NCBI GenBank assembly: GCA_964342805.1
Contig: CAYFHQ010000008.1
Coordinates: 12,830-76,829, forward strand
Direction: 5' to 3'
From: CAYFHQ01 sp964342805
GTDB lineage: Bacteria; Bacillota; Clostridia; Peptostreptococcales; Acidaminobacteraceae
Length of the DNA stretch: 64,000 bases
How positions within the stretch are numbered: position 1 is the stretch's first letter; each line of letters begins with the position of its first letter. The notes beneath the pieces were generated by a model. The model ran no database searches and was not told the origin of the DNA. It worked only from the letters and a program-made list of their open reading frames with translations. Of the stretch, positions 52,181-61,432 are shown piece by piece. A program made the translations under genes and the position numbers.

Positions 52181-54516
52181 CTAAATCCTCCCGCGAAGAG
52201 GAGATAAATGCCCCATATGGGTCAAGAGATAATTGGCTATACCCGGGTAGCCATAAAAAAATTCCACGATCAAAAGATTGGTGATCATGAGCTTGAGCAT
52301 GGCGGGCAGGGCGTCGATCACATGGAAAAACATGACCGGAACCAGGTGGCGAAGGTAGGCCTGGGCGGGTGTTGCCCCCCTGGCGATCACACCCTTTATG
52401 TAACCCCTATGGCGTTCTTCTTCCGCAGCCAACAAGGCGGTCCGCCCGATGAAAAGAGAAGGCAGGATGGACAGGGCCAGGACGGGAAAGAGCTTGAGCC
52501 GTAAGAAGGCCGGGTCCACCCACTGGGGCAGGTTGGGCAGGTGGAGGATGGCAATCATGGCATAGAGACCTGTAAAGGCAACCAAGACATCCGGTAGAGA
52601 TAACAAGGCCACGGAAGTAAAGCCCTTAAAGGCATTGGGCCTGTAACCATCCCACAGACCCTTGGCCATACCCAAGGCCAAGGACAAGACGACGGCATAA
52701 AAAAGAATTTCTATGGAGTTTGAACCCAGGTCGATCATCAGGTCAAGGAGACTGGCCTCTTGGCCTTGGACGCCCAAACCCTGACCCTTGACATCCTGAA
52801 TAAAGGCAACGATATTTTTGCCGAAAAGGTAGCCAGAGAAATTGGTATAGGTCCCCCCATAGTCCACCATCATAAAATATTGGGGGACAAGGAGGACGCC
52901 AATCATGGCAACCAGGGCCACCAGTATGGTAATGGCAAAGTGGGTCACCTCCACCCCTAGGACAAAGGGGGTGGAATAGGTCAACTGACGAATATCATGA
53001 CCCCATATGGTTCTACCAGGAAGGGCCTGACCAAAGTCTTGTAGGCCATTCAACAGAAAGAGGATGAAGAGAATAGCAATGACGGTCCCAGCCCAGACCA
53101 CAGGCAGGTAGTCCGGTCGGTTGGCTCCCAAGAGGTCCCTATGGATATAAGCATTAACAAGCTGGGCTACATCCTTCAATTGGTCCATGTCTACTTGGTC
53201 ATGGTTCAAGGAGGCCACCCCATCGGTAAGAATACTGTGGGCAATCCCCTCCTGGGCCAAACCTTCAAAGCCGTCATAGGCTTGGGGCAGGTCGATCCCC
53301 GCCAGGGCCAGCCCCTGGTCATGGCCGTGACTGGCCAGTTTTGTCCGTAGGACCCAGGCCGCCTCCTGGTCCACAGAACCCATGGAGCCTATGTGAAGGC
53401 CGGGACTGTCCGGCGTCCCCAAGCTACCCAGGTGGATTACATCCGTTTCTGGGGGGAGGTCTCCCCTTTGGTCAAAATAAGCTCTAAGGCCCATGCCCCC
53501 CTGGACCTGGCCGTTGACAATGACAAACTCCAGGCTTCTTTCAGCCTGGTCTCCCTGGGAAAGACCCCGCAAAACCTCCAGTAAAACAGCTAGACCTCCC
53601 GCTTCCGTTGGTTTTTGTAGGGAAAGGCCACCTGGCCCCACACCCCGGTCGTCTATGGAGGCTGTAAAAACAACAGGCGCAAGGCTAGGGTCCTTGCCAG
53701 GAAGGACAACCTGAACATTTTCGCTTTTCTGGACAGGATAGGCTTCCTTATAGGTGAGGGTCACACCGGGGATATAGCCCGTAATAATGGGGCGCATGTA
53801 ACTCTCATTGGCAATATCCACCTTGGAATAGGCCTCGATTAAATGGTCTGTGGCCATGACCCGTAGGACTTTATGGAGGTCTTCCCGAATTTGAGCAAGG
53901 AAAATTCGCTTGCCCTTCTTCTGGTTGACCCGCTCGTCAATCTCAAGAAGGAATTGGTCTCCAAAATCCTGGGGATAATAGGTCCCCGTGTGGTTGAGTA
54001 TGCCTAGGGCACCATTGTTTATGGCCCTTTCAATAATGTCCTGGGTCACCACATTAAACTCTGTCACCAGGACTTTCCCCTCCATGAGGCTGGGGTCTAT
54101 GGTGTAAAAATGGTCTGTGATCAGGAGGAGGTCCCCCTGATAGTCTACGCTTCCCGCATAGGGGGAGGGTATCAGGTAGAAGTCTTTCCCCACCTCCAGG
54201 GGGCCAAGTCCATGGGCGTCTAAGCCATCCACCGTCCACACCGGCGGTTTTTGGACCTGGGCTACTGGAGTGGAAAAAAGCATAGCCACCGGCTCAAGCC
54301 CCATGTCTTCAATGGTCTTTTTTACATAGGCCACAAGCTCTTGGTTGCCAGCAGACCCCGTCTTTCTTCCTTGAATGTCTCCTTGGTTTAAGGTGATTAC
54401 ATGACCTTCAAGGTTTTTTTCGATGCGCTTTGAAGCGGCTCTTCCACAGTCCATGACAGTAAGACCCATGCCAAGACTAGGAAAACCAAAACACCCATAC
54501 CATACCGTCGAATCAT
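52181..54516 (-). CDS. Fusion of pseudo-M28 peptidase ectodomain and OppB/DppB-type permease; frameshift near the start
   Basis: From 54516 (GGGGTG upstream) the frame encodes a signal-anchor helix (MGVLVFLVLAWVLLSW), then meets seven A at 54414-54420. One extra A would join it to the long frame that follows. That frame has an M28-like exterior domain (about 45-470) with a protease-associated-like insert, one membrane helix (475-495) and a permease domain (525-783) with EAA-type loop GYIKGVIARGATPAQAYL and ending YPGIANYLL. Metal ligands are lost: AHxD reads ASID, DN reads PT, EE reads QV. An in-frame ATG at 54532 keeps the long frame open but gives no membrane anchor. Confidence 0.85.
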
Positions 54517-54607
54517 CCCCACACCCCTTCATTAAGTCCCTATGCCCTCGTTATTATGAGATTTCTCTCTTGTTTATCGATTCCCTTTGAAAAATTTTAA
54601 TGATTCT

Positions 54608-54621
54608 GTCTGAATATTCTG
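54608..54621 (-). promoter_or_regulatory. CodY-box-like element upstream of the opp operon
   Basis: A 14-base word, CAGAATATTCAGAC on the minus strand, about 95 bases before the OppB start; the same word occurs upstream of aroB. The overlapping AATATTCAGACAGAA differs from the CodY consensus AATTTTCWGAAAATT at five positions. Confidence 0.3.
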
Positions 54622-54677
54622 TACACCTTCCCACAACCGTCCTTCAAGCTTGTTACGATTTATTCATAACCGCAAAA

Positions 54678-54715
54678 AAGCAGGCCCTCATGGCGTCACT
54701 GCCACAGGCCTGCTT
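54678..54715 (-). terminator. Terminator after the sigma-54 activator gene
   Basis: Nine-base arms AAGCAGGCC/GGCCTGCTT with an inner TGGC/GCCA pair, followed on the minus strand by a run of T. It isolates the activator from the opp operon. Confidence 0.9.
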
Positions 54716-54721
54716 GAATGC

Positions 54722-56440
54722 TTATTGGATACTATGTTTTTTCATTTTGTAGTAGAGGGACCGGAGGGAGACACCCAGTTCCACTGCCGTTTGTTCCCGG
54801 TTGCCGTCATTGGCAAAAAGGACTGCCTCAATATGGTTTTTCTCTAACCGGTCCAGCTGGCTTTGGAGGTTTTTATCCCCTGATAATTGGTAGGTTCCAC
54901 CCCCATCAAGGTCCTGGTGACCCTTGGGAGCAGGCTGGTCTCCGCCAGGCAAGTGCTGGAGGTCAATGAGTCGCTCGCTGACCCGCATGTTAATCATGGC
55001 CCTGCCAATGAAGTTTTCTAGTTCACGGACGTTGCCTGGCCACTGCATTCCCCGAATGACCCCAGTTGCCCCTGGGCTAATGCCCGTCACATTCCGACCA
55101 TACTCCTGGTTGAAGACCCGAATCAGGTTCTGGATCAGCTCCTCCAAGTCTTCCAAGTGGTCTCTAAGGGCTGGAATGACGATGGGAAACACATTGAGTC
55201 GGTAGTAGAGGTCTTTTCTAAAGGTATTTTCCATCACGGCTTGTTCCAGGTCTACATTGGTGGCGGAAATAACCCGTACATTGACTTCTATGGGCTTGGT
55301 CCCCCCCACCTTGACCACTTCCTTCTCCTGGAGGACCCGCAGGAGCTTGGCCTGCATGGTGGGGCTGATCTCACCAATTTCGTCTAAGAAGATGGTGCCG
55401 CCGTCGGCTTGTTCAAATAGCCCGATCTTGCCACCCTTGGTGGCCCCTGTAAAGGCCCCCTCCTCGTAGCCAAAAAGTTCTGACTCCAAAATGGTTTCAC
55501 TGAGGGCTGCACAGTTGACCCGGACAAACTGGTTGTACTTGCGCTCCGAAGCATTGTGGATAGCGTGGGCAAAGAGTTCCTTGCCGGTACCACTTTCCCC
55601 CCGGAGGATAATGGTTGCCGGGGTCTGGGCTGCCAGCTTGGCCTTGTCGATGGTACCCTGCATGATTGCACTGGTTCCAATAATGTCGTCAAAGGTGTAC
55701 TTGGCCTCTAGGTTTCGAATAATCTGCTTGGCCTGGTGGAGCTCAGTGATCAATCGGTTGATCTCCGTCACATCGTGGATCACCGCAACACTCCCGCTGA
55801 GCTTGCCCTTCACCAGTATGGGGGCAGCGTCGGCGATCACTTCCTTACGGTTGGGACCCACACGGAGGCGGACACTCTTGACTGGCTCACCGGTTTCCAG
55901 AACCTTGAGGTGGACACTCTCCCCCTCAGCCAGGTCAACGGTACATTCCTTACCAATGACGTCCTGTTCTGTATAACCCGTTAGCATGGTATAGGCAGGG
56001 TTAATTAAAAGGCCGATCCCGTCCTTGTTCACAACGGAAATGGCGTCTTGGGTGGCCTTAAAGACAGCTTCCAACATACTTTTTACTTCTTTCAGGTCGG
56101 TGATTTCCTCGGCTAAGTCTTGGATCTCACTGATATCCCTGAAGACCGCAATGGCCCCTATGACCTGACCATGTTCGTTCTTAACAGGCATTCGATTGGT
56201 GATGATCTCCACGTCGCCCAGGCTCTGCTTTTGATTGAGCTCGGATATGCCCGAAGCCATGATAATGGGTAGTCTGGTGGAGGGGATGACCTCAGCAATA
56301 TGCTGGCCTATAACTTCACTGGAGTCCTTATGGGTCAACTCCCCCGCTGCCGCATTGTAGACGGTTATCAATCCCTGGCGGTCCACGGCGATCATGGCGT
56401 CATGGGTGGAGTTAATGATCAATTCTATTTCTTTATTCAT
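54722..56440 (-). CDS. Sigma-54-dependent activator, PAS-PAS-AAA-Fis
   Basis: 572 residues. Two PAS domains (about 5-105 and 120-230), coiled linker, AAA+ domain (about 250-480) with Walker A GESGTGKE, the sigma-54 contact loop GAFTGA, Walker B GGTIFLDEIGE and the Arg-finger region, then a Fis-type helix-turn-helix (NREQTAVELGVSLRSLYYKM). No receiver domain, so it senses a ligand or redox state through PAS. GAGGTG precedes the ATG. Architecture equals B. subtilis BkdR/RocR types; it is a candidate activator of the sigma-54 promoter at 46.4 kb. Confidence 0.93.
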   Translation of the reverse strand: MNKEIELIINSTHDAMIAVDRQGLITVYNAAAGELTHKDSSEVIGQHIAEVIPSTRLPIIMASGISELNQKQSLGDVEIITNRMPVKNEHGQVIGAIAVFRDISEIQDLAEEITDLKEVKSMLEAVFKATQDAISVVNKDGIGLLINPAYTMLTGYTEQDVIGKECTVDLAEGESVHLKVLETGEPVKSVRLRVGPNRKEVIADAAPILVKGKLSGSVAVIHDVTEINRLITELHQAKQIIRNLEAKYTFDDIIGTSAIMQGTIDKAKLAAQTPATIILRGESGTGKELFAHAIHNASERKYNQFVRVNCAALSETILESELFGYEEGAFTGATKGGKIGLFEQADGGTIFLDEIGEISPTMQAKLLRVLQEKEVVKVGGTKPIEVNVRVISATNVDLEQAVMENTFRKDLYYRLNVFPIVIPALRDHLEDLEELIQNLIRVFNQEYGRNVTGISPGATGVIRGMQWPGNVRELENFIGRAMINMRVSERLIDLQHLPGGDQPAPKGHQDLDGGGTYQLSGDKNLQSQLDRLEKNHIEAVLFANDGNREQTAVELGVSLRSLYYKMKKHSIQ

Positions 56441-56492
56441 CCGTCACCTCAACTTTAGGTCTATACCAGGCCTAGGTTTGGTCTGCATTGAT

Positions 56493-56530
56493 AAAACCCC
56501 TCATGGACCATTCATTATGGCATGAGGGGT
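56493..56530 (-). terminator. Terminator of the cdaA-cdaR operon
   Basis: Ten-base perfect arms ACCCCTCATG/CATGAGGGGT with a 15-base loop, then TTTTA on the minus strand. Confidence 0.9.
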
Positions 56531-56555
56531 AGGTCCTTACAAGGTTCATATGGAT

Positions 56556-57947
56556 TTACTCACCGTTTCCCGGTGTTGGGTTTTCCAAGTTTCCAGGTTC
56601 CTGAGTTTGGTCTGCCGGTGGTGAAGCCTGTCCACCTGTTGGGTCCTGTCCCCCATCTTCAGGTGGAGACTGTGGACTTTCGATTTCTTTTTCTACTACG
56701 ATCAGCTCTATGGTTTGTGGGACGATGGTTACCTGCTTGACCACAGTCCCCATTCGGGTCATGATCTCAGGTGTACCCGTCCCCAGTACCAGGCTGGCCC
56801 CGTCGATATACAACTCTATGTCTTGCTTTTGCACGTCGTCTAGGACGCTGGTTACGTCTTTAAGGGTCACGTCAATGGTGCCTGTCAGTTCAGCGATATT
56901 GGACGAATATCCTTCTGTTAAATTCACGATGGGAATTTCTTGGATGTCGAATTGATACACCCGGCTCTCCACCGCCTCTACCTTAATGTCCACCAGGGGT
57001 GGCGTTTTTAGGTAGGGGGCAGACACATTTTCCGGCAGGTCTAAGACCACTTCATAGGTCCCACTTCGCTTGAGTCCCGTCACGTCCACTGGTCTGGTAT
57101 AAATGCGGTTGATCCCGTCGATATGTTCAGGGAAACCCTTAATGGTCACCGCTGCCGGGTTAACGGACTTTTTCACCACTTCATAGCCCGGCTCCACTTG
57201 GCCGCTGACCCGGGGTTCCAGGCTGATGGTTCTCAATTTAAAGACCGGGAGGTCTATACGGATATAGTCCCGAGCCATTGTGATCCCATGGACGGGTTCC
57301 TTGTCCATGTCCACAGCCCGTACAGGGACTTCCATGGACAGGGTAGAGTTCAAAGCTTCTATGGAGGTTTCTCCATAGATCATGGCCACTCGGTTGACAA
57401 TGGACTCAGGTCCTTTGACAAAAATGTCCTGGGGGGTATACCCCAGTTCCCCACGGACGTAGCCCGTTGCCGTTTCACCAAGGAGTTCCAAATGGATGGG
57501 CTTTTGAACTTCGACAATTCGGTCCAAAATCACCTTAATGTCTTTTTGAGAGGCGTCTTCAATGACAATACTGGAATTAACAGACTTGATATCCAGGGGA
57601 ACACTATTGGTCCCCTTGCCATACCCGGCCAGGTCTGCAATGACCATGACGTCCGTATTGGAGGCCGCCAGGACGTCGTTCCGTCTGCCGGAGACCTTGA
57701 TGTCTACAAAATAATCCCGCTGTGGCTCCATGAGAATGAGTCCATTCTGGGTCAACTCCGTTTTGTTGAGGACTTGAACCCGGACATTCTCCAGGTCCCT
57801 GGTCATTTCAGGATTAACTTGGTCCATAACAAAAAACCAAAGCAGGATCGCAAAAATCAAAGAAATCAGTTTCTGGCTGGTGTTATGGGACAAGCGGCTC
57901 CGGTCGAGCCATATTCGCATTTTCCGGACGATACGCCAGTTTTTCAT
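56556..57947 (-). CDS. cdaR: YbbR domain protein CdaR, regulator of diadenylate cyclase
   Basis: 463 residues. One N-terminal membrane helix (about 28-44) anchors an exterior region of about four YbbR repeats, recognised by segments such as GYTPQDIFVKGPESIVNRV and NPAAVTIKGFPEHIDGI. The last about 45 residues are a Pro/Gly/Gln-rich tail, longer than in most CdaR. The protein binds and modulates CdaA at the membrane. GGAGT precedes the ATG, 15 bases after cdaA. Confidence 0.92.
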   Translation of the reverse strand: MKNWRIVRKMRIWLDRSRLSHNTSQKLISLIFAILLWFFVMDQVNPEMTRDLENVRVQVLNKTELTQNGLILMEPQRDYFVDIKVSGRRNDVLAASNTDVMVIADLAGYGKGTNSVPLDIKSVNSSIVIEDASQKDIKVILDRIVEVQKPIHLELLGETATGYVRGELGYTPQDIFVKGPESIVNRVAMIYGETSIEALNSTLSMEVPVRAVDMDKEPVHGITMARDYIRIDLPVFKLRTISLEPRVSGQVEPGYEVVKKSVNPAAVTIKGFPEHIDGINRIYTRPVDVTGLKRSGTYEVVLDLPENVSAPYLKTPPLVDIKVEAVESRVYQFDIQEIPIVNLTEGYSSNIAELTGTIDVTLKDVTSVLDDVQKQDIELYIDGASLVLGTGTPEIMTRMGTVVKQVTIVPQTIELIVVEKEIESPQSPPEDGGQDPTGGQASPPADQTQEPGNLENPTPGNGE

Positions 57948-57962
57948 GGTCTACTCCACAAT

Positions 57963-58826
57963 TTATGATGTCTTCTTGGATTTCCACAGTCTTGGAATCC
58001 AAGTGGTTCTAGTCTTAATAAGGGCCGATGAGTTTTCAGGGTCATAGGCCTTTAAAATTCGTTTTCTAAGGGCATTGGCGTCTAGGAATCGAGCCAACTT
58101 GCCGTCACTGGCTATGGATATGGCCCCTGTTTCTTCTGAAACAATGACCACAACGGCGTCAGATTGTTCTACAATACCCAGGGCTGCCCGGTGGCGGGTT
58201 CCCAGGTCCTTACTCACACGGTTGGCCGTTAGGGGGAGGATACACCCAGCTGCCATGAGCCGGTCTCCTCGGATAATAATGGCCCCGTCGTGAAGGGGGG
58301 TATTGGGCATAAAGACGTTGATCAAAAGCGCATCAGTTACGTCTGCATTAATGGGGACGCCGGTTTCAATGATGTCATTCATCCGGGTCTCCCGCTCAAG
58401 AACAATCAGGGCACCGATCTTGTCCTGGGACAGTTTTTCTGCTGCGTTAACCACTTGGTCAACGGTTCCCTCCAACTCCTCTTGTTTCATTTCCATGGGG
58501 GACTTGGACAGGAACTTACTGCGACCTATGTATTCCAGGGCCCGGCGCATTTCCGGCTGGAATACGATCATCAGGGCAACCACCCCGATGGTAAAGGTGT
58601 TTTGCAGGATATAATGGACAACATACAGTTGGAGCCAGTCACTGACCTTGGACACAATCAAGAGGATAATGATACCCTTGATTAACTGCTCTGCCCGGGT
58701 CTCTCGGATCAATAAAAGTAACTTATACACAACAAAAGCGACGATAAGTATATCAATCGCCGTGGTTGCTATGGTCCAAACCCCTAAGTTTTGTAAAGCT
58801 GAAAAACTATCCAAAATACCTTGCAT
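57963..58826 (-). CDS. cdaA: Membrane diadenylate cyclase CdaA
   Basis: Makes c-di-AMP from two ATP. 287 residues: three N-terminal membrane helices (first about 75 residues), then the DAC domain with the DGA motif (LHDGAIIIRGDR) and RHR motif (GTRHRAALGI). c-di-AMP controls potassium and osmolyte balance and cell-wall homeostasis. GAGGT precedes the ATG. cdaA-cdaR are paired as in other Firmicutes, but glmM is not the third gene here. Confidence 0.96.
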   Translation of the reverse strand: MQGILDSFSALQNLGVWTIATTAIDILIVAFVVYKLLLLIRETRAEQLIKGIIILLIVSKVSDWLQLYVVHYILQNTFTIGVVALMIVFQPEMRRALEYIGRSKFLSKSPMEMKQEELEGTVDQVVNAAEKLSQDKIGALIVLERETRMNDIIETGVPINADVTDALLINVFMPNTPLHDGAIIIRGDRLMAAGCILPLTANRVSKDLGTRHRAALGIVEQSDAVVVIVSEETGAISIASDGKLARFLDANALRKRILKAYDPENSSALIKTRTTWIPRLWKSKKTS

Positions 58827-58989
58827 GTTCTACCTCGTTCGTGGTCATTCAGCACATCATCATGTAGCATGTCCTAAGTAAAAAGTATACTATATTTTGT
58901 ACATAAAACGGTTACAAAGTGTTTTCTGTAGTATACTCTTAATGTTAACAGCAAGCGAGTCTCTACACAATGGACTAAAGGAGTATACT

Positions 58990-59940
58990 TTGAATCAAGC
59001 CTCTTTTTTTCAGAAAAAATGGGTCATTTTAATAGCGGCCACTATTGCCTGTATATTATGGGGAAGTGCCTTTCCAGCCTTGAAGGTCAGCTACCAAGCC
59101 CTCAACATTAACGGCCAGCCCTATACTTGGAAGTTACAGTTCGCCGGCTATCGGTTTTTGCTAGCCAGCCTTTATATATTCGCCTTCATGGTCATGACCA
59201 AACGTAGTCTGCGGATTCCCCTGTCCCAAATCCCCACCTTGCTCCTCCTGGGATTTGTACAAACCTCCATGCAGTACTACTTCTTTTATAACGGCCTGGC
59301 CAATATAACCGGAATGAAGGGGGCCATCATGACCTCCATGGGGACCTTTTTCTCTGTAATCCTGCCCCATTTCTTCTACCACAATGATAAAATGACCCGG
59401 AACAAGTGGTTGGGACTCCTAATCGGCTTTGCAGGTGTCATTTGGATCAACCTGTCCAAGGGGCCATTGGGAAGCGGTTTTTCCCTTACCGGTGAAGGTT
59501 TCTTGATCGGGGCCGCTCTTATGGGGGCCATCGCCTCTATCATGGCCAAGGAAACCTCTGCCAAGGTGGAGACCATTGCCATGACCGGCTACCAGATGCT
59601 GTTCGGTTCCCTCATGCTCATTGGTTTCTCCTTTGTTCAGCTGGGCCAAAATGTTATTGTCATGGATATGTCCATGGTACCCTTGTTCTTGCACCTGGCC
59701 TTAATATCCTCAGCCGGCTTTTGCCTTTGGTTCACCCTCTTGCAACACAACCCGGTCAGCCAGGTTTCCATTTATAAGTTTCAGATTCCTATTTGGGGCA
59801 CCCTGCTTTCCGCCATCTTTATCCAAGGCGAGACCATTACCCCCCATATAGTTTCTGCCCTAGTCCTGGTAAGCCTGGGGATTCTCCTGGTCAACCGGCC
59901 AGACAAGACCAAGCCTAAAACGGTCAATCAGTCTGCATAA
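58990..59940 (+). CDS. EamA/DMT superfamily permease
   Basis: 316 residues with ten membrane helices in two EamA halves. The opening IACILWGSAFPALKVSY and the repeat-two LISSAGFCLWFTLLQHNPVSQVSIYKF are typical of drug/metabolite exporters; the substrate is unknown. I chose the TTG at 58990 with AAAGGAG six bases upstream; the 31 codons open before it cover a promoter-like TATACT. Divergent from cdaA. Confidence 0.82.
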   Translation: MNQASFFQKKWVILIAATIACILWGSAFPALKVSYQALNINGQPYTWKLQFAGYRFLLASLYIFAFMVMTKRSLRIPLSQIPTLLLLGFVQTSMQYYFFYNGLANITGMKGAIMTSMGTFFSVILPHFFYHNDKMTRNKWLGLLIGFAGVIWINLSKGPLGSGFSLTGEGFLIGAALMGAIASIMAKETSAKVETIAMTGYQMLFGSLMLIGFSFVQLGQNVIVMDMSMVPLFLHLALISSAGFCLWFTLLQHNPVSQVSIYKFQIPIWGTLLSAIFIQGETITPHIVSALVLVSLGILLVNRPDKTKPKTVNQSA

Positions 59941-60017
59941 GCACCTTGTCTCTGCCAACGGCCACTCACGCGTACCAAATGAGTAGCAAAGAAGTACCAA
60001 ACAAGAGTAAAATCATT

Positions 60018-60069
60018 AAAAGCTCATTCCACGAAAGACCCTTGGGTCTCCATGGAATGAGCTTTTTTT
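60018..60069. terminator. Terminator between the DMT permease and the aro operon
   Basis: Fourteen-base perfect arms with an inner AGACCC/GGGTCT hairpin, followed by seven T on the plus strand. It overlaps the chorismate mutase stop codon and can serve both directions. Confidence 0.92.
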
Positions 60070-60328
60070 AGTCTACGATTCCGTCACGGCTTTGGTGAAG
60101 GACTTGCTCGTAGATCTTGATGATTTCCTTGGCGTACTGCGGGTCTTGTAGAAGGCCCACGCACTTGTCAAATATATGTTGTTCACGGCTGGGGTCATAA
60201 ATGGGCATCTTGTGACTTCTTTTGTATTCCGCAATCTCCCTACTGAGGGCGATGCGTTTTTCCAAGGCTTCCACAAGGACGGCATCAATCGCATCCATTT
60301 CCACCCGTTTTTTATCTAACCATTCCAT
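60068..60328 (-). CDS. AroQ-type chorismate mutase
   Basis: 86 residues, all helical. Converts chorismate to prephenate for Phe and Tyr synthesis. Active-site positions of the AroQ class are visible: Arg and Lys in KRIALSREIAEYKR, and the later IFDK and Gln in YEQVLHQSRD. Stand-alone domain without prephenate dehydratase. Starts at ATG 60328, four bases after the aroC stop; the ribosome site is weak, so coupling is likely. Last gene of the aro operon. Confidence 0.9.
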   Translation of the reverse strand: MEWLDKKRVEMDAIDAVLVEALEKRIALSREIAEYKRSHKMPIYDPSREQHIFDKCVGLLQDPQYAKEIIKIYEQVLHQSRDGIVD

Positions 60329-60331
60329 AAC

Positions 60332-61432
60332 TTACACTCTGCTTTCACTTAATAGGGCGTCTAAAACCACCAAGGCCATGGCGGCTTCTACCACAGGTAC
60401 TGCCCTTGGGACAATACAGGGATCATGTCTCCCATCAGTCTGATGGTGAACCGTCTCTCCCCTTGCCACATTGATGGTCTCCTGGGCCAAGCCAATGGAA
60501 GGTGTGGGTTTGATCCCAACTGTCAGGTCCAGGGGCATGCCATTGCTAATCCCGCCCAAAATCCCACCATTATGGTTGGTCCGGCTGCGGATTACTCCTT
60601 CTTCTATATAAATCTCGTCATTGGCCTCTGACCCCTTCATTCTTGACAGGTCAAAGCCCTCTCCAAAGGCCAGGCCTTTTACTGCTGGTATGGAAAAGAT
60701 CAAGTGGGCCATCTGGGACTCTAGGGAGTCGAAAAAAGGTCGCCCCAGGCCAGCTGGAAGACCAACTGCAAAGCCCCTGATCACACCGCCAACAGAGTTA
60801 TGTTCTGCTTTAGCCTCCTCGATGGCTGCCTTCATTGGACCAGCCATTTGGTCGTCTAGGACCGGAAAAGGAGACTGGGACCACTTTCCAAAGTCCACGC
60901 GCAAGAGGTCATCCTTGGTCCAATCTGTGTGAATGTGTTCGCAAGACACCTTGTGGATAGACTGGATAGCAGCTCCCACTTGGATATGTGATCTTTTTAG
61001 TAGTTGTTTTGCAACAGCACCGGCAAAAACAAGTCCAGCGGTCAGCCTACCCGAGAAGTGTCCCCCGCCCCGATAATCATGGTGGTGGTCATACTTGATA
61101 TGGGCTGTCCAGTCCGCATGTCCAGGTCGAAGGACGTCCTTGATTTTATTGTAGTCTCTAGATCGTTGGTTGGTGTTAGGAATAAAGGCAGTCAGCGGTG
61201 CACCCGTTGTTTTTCCTTGAAAAAAGCCACTCATTAGCTGAAACTGGTCTGCTTCCTTTCTTGGTGTAACCAAGTCTGACGTCCCGGGCTTCCTCCGATC
61301 CAACTCCCGCTGAATTTCTTCCAAATCCAGTTCCACACCTGCTGGCAACTGGCTCATGGTAATCCCTACCCCTTGGCCGTGGGACTCGCCAAATAGGGTT
61401 AAGCCGATGGCACTACCCCAGGTTCCGTTCAT
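60332..61432 (-). CDS. aroC: Chorismate synthase
   Basis: Makes chorismate from EPSP with reduced FMN. Signatures GLTLFGESHGQGVG, HYDHHHDYRGGGHFSGR-type (here the DHHHDYRGGGHFSGR segment), and the late QTDGRHDPCIVPRAVPVVEA. 366 residues from the ATG at 61432, which has GGGAGG eight bases upstream; the ATG two codons earlier is too close to that site. It overlaps the 3' end of aroA by 20 bases. Confidence 0.96.
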   Translation of the reverse strand: MNGTWGSAIGLTLFGESHGQGVGITMSQLPAGVELDLEEIQRELDRRKPGTSDLVTPRKEADQFQLMSGFFQGKTTGAPLTAFIPNTNQRSRDYNKIKDVLRPGHADWTAHIKYDHHHDYRGGGHFSGRLTAGLVFAGAVAKQLLKRSHIQVGAAIQSIHKVSCEHIHTDWTKDDLLRVDFGKWSQSPFPVLDDQMAGPMKAAIEEAKAEHNSVGGVIRGFAVGLPAGLGRPFFDSLESQMAHLIFSIPAVKGLAFGEGFDLSRMKGSEANDEIYIEEGVIRSRTNHNGGILGGISNGMPLDLTVGIKPTPSIGLAQETINVARGETVHHQTDGRHDPCIVPRAVPVVEAAMALVVLDALLSESRV

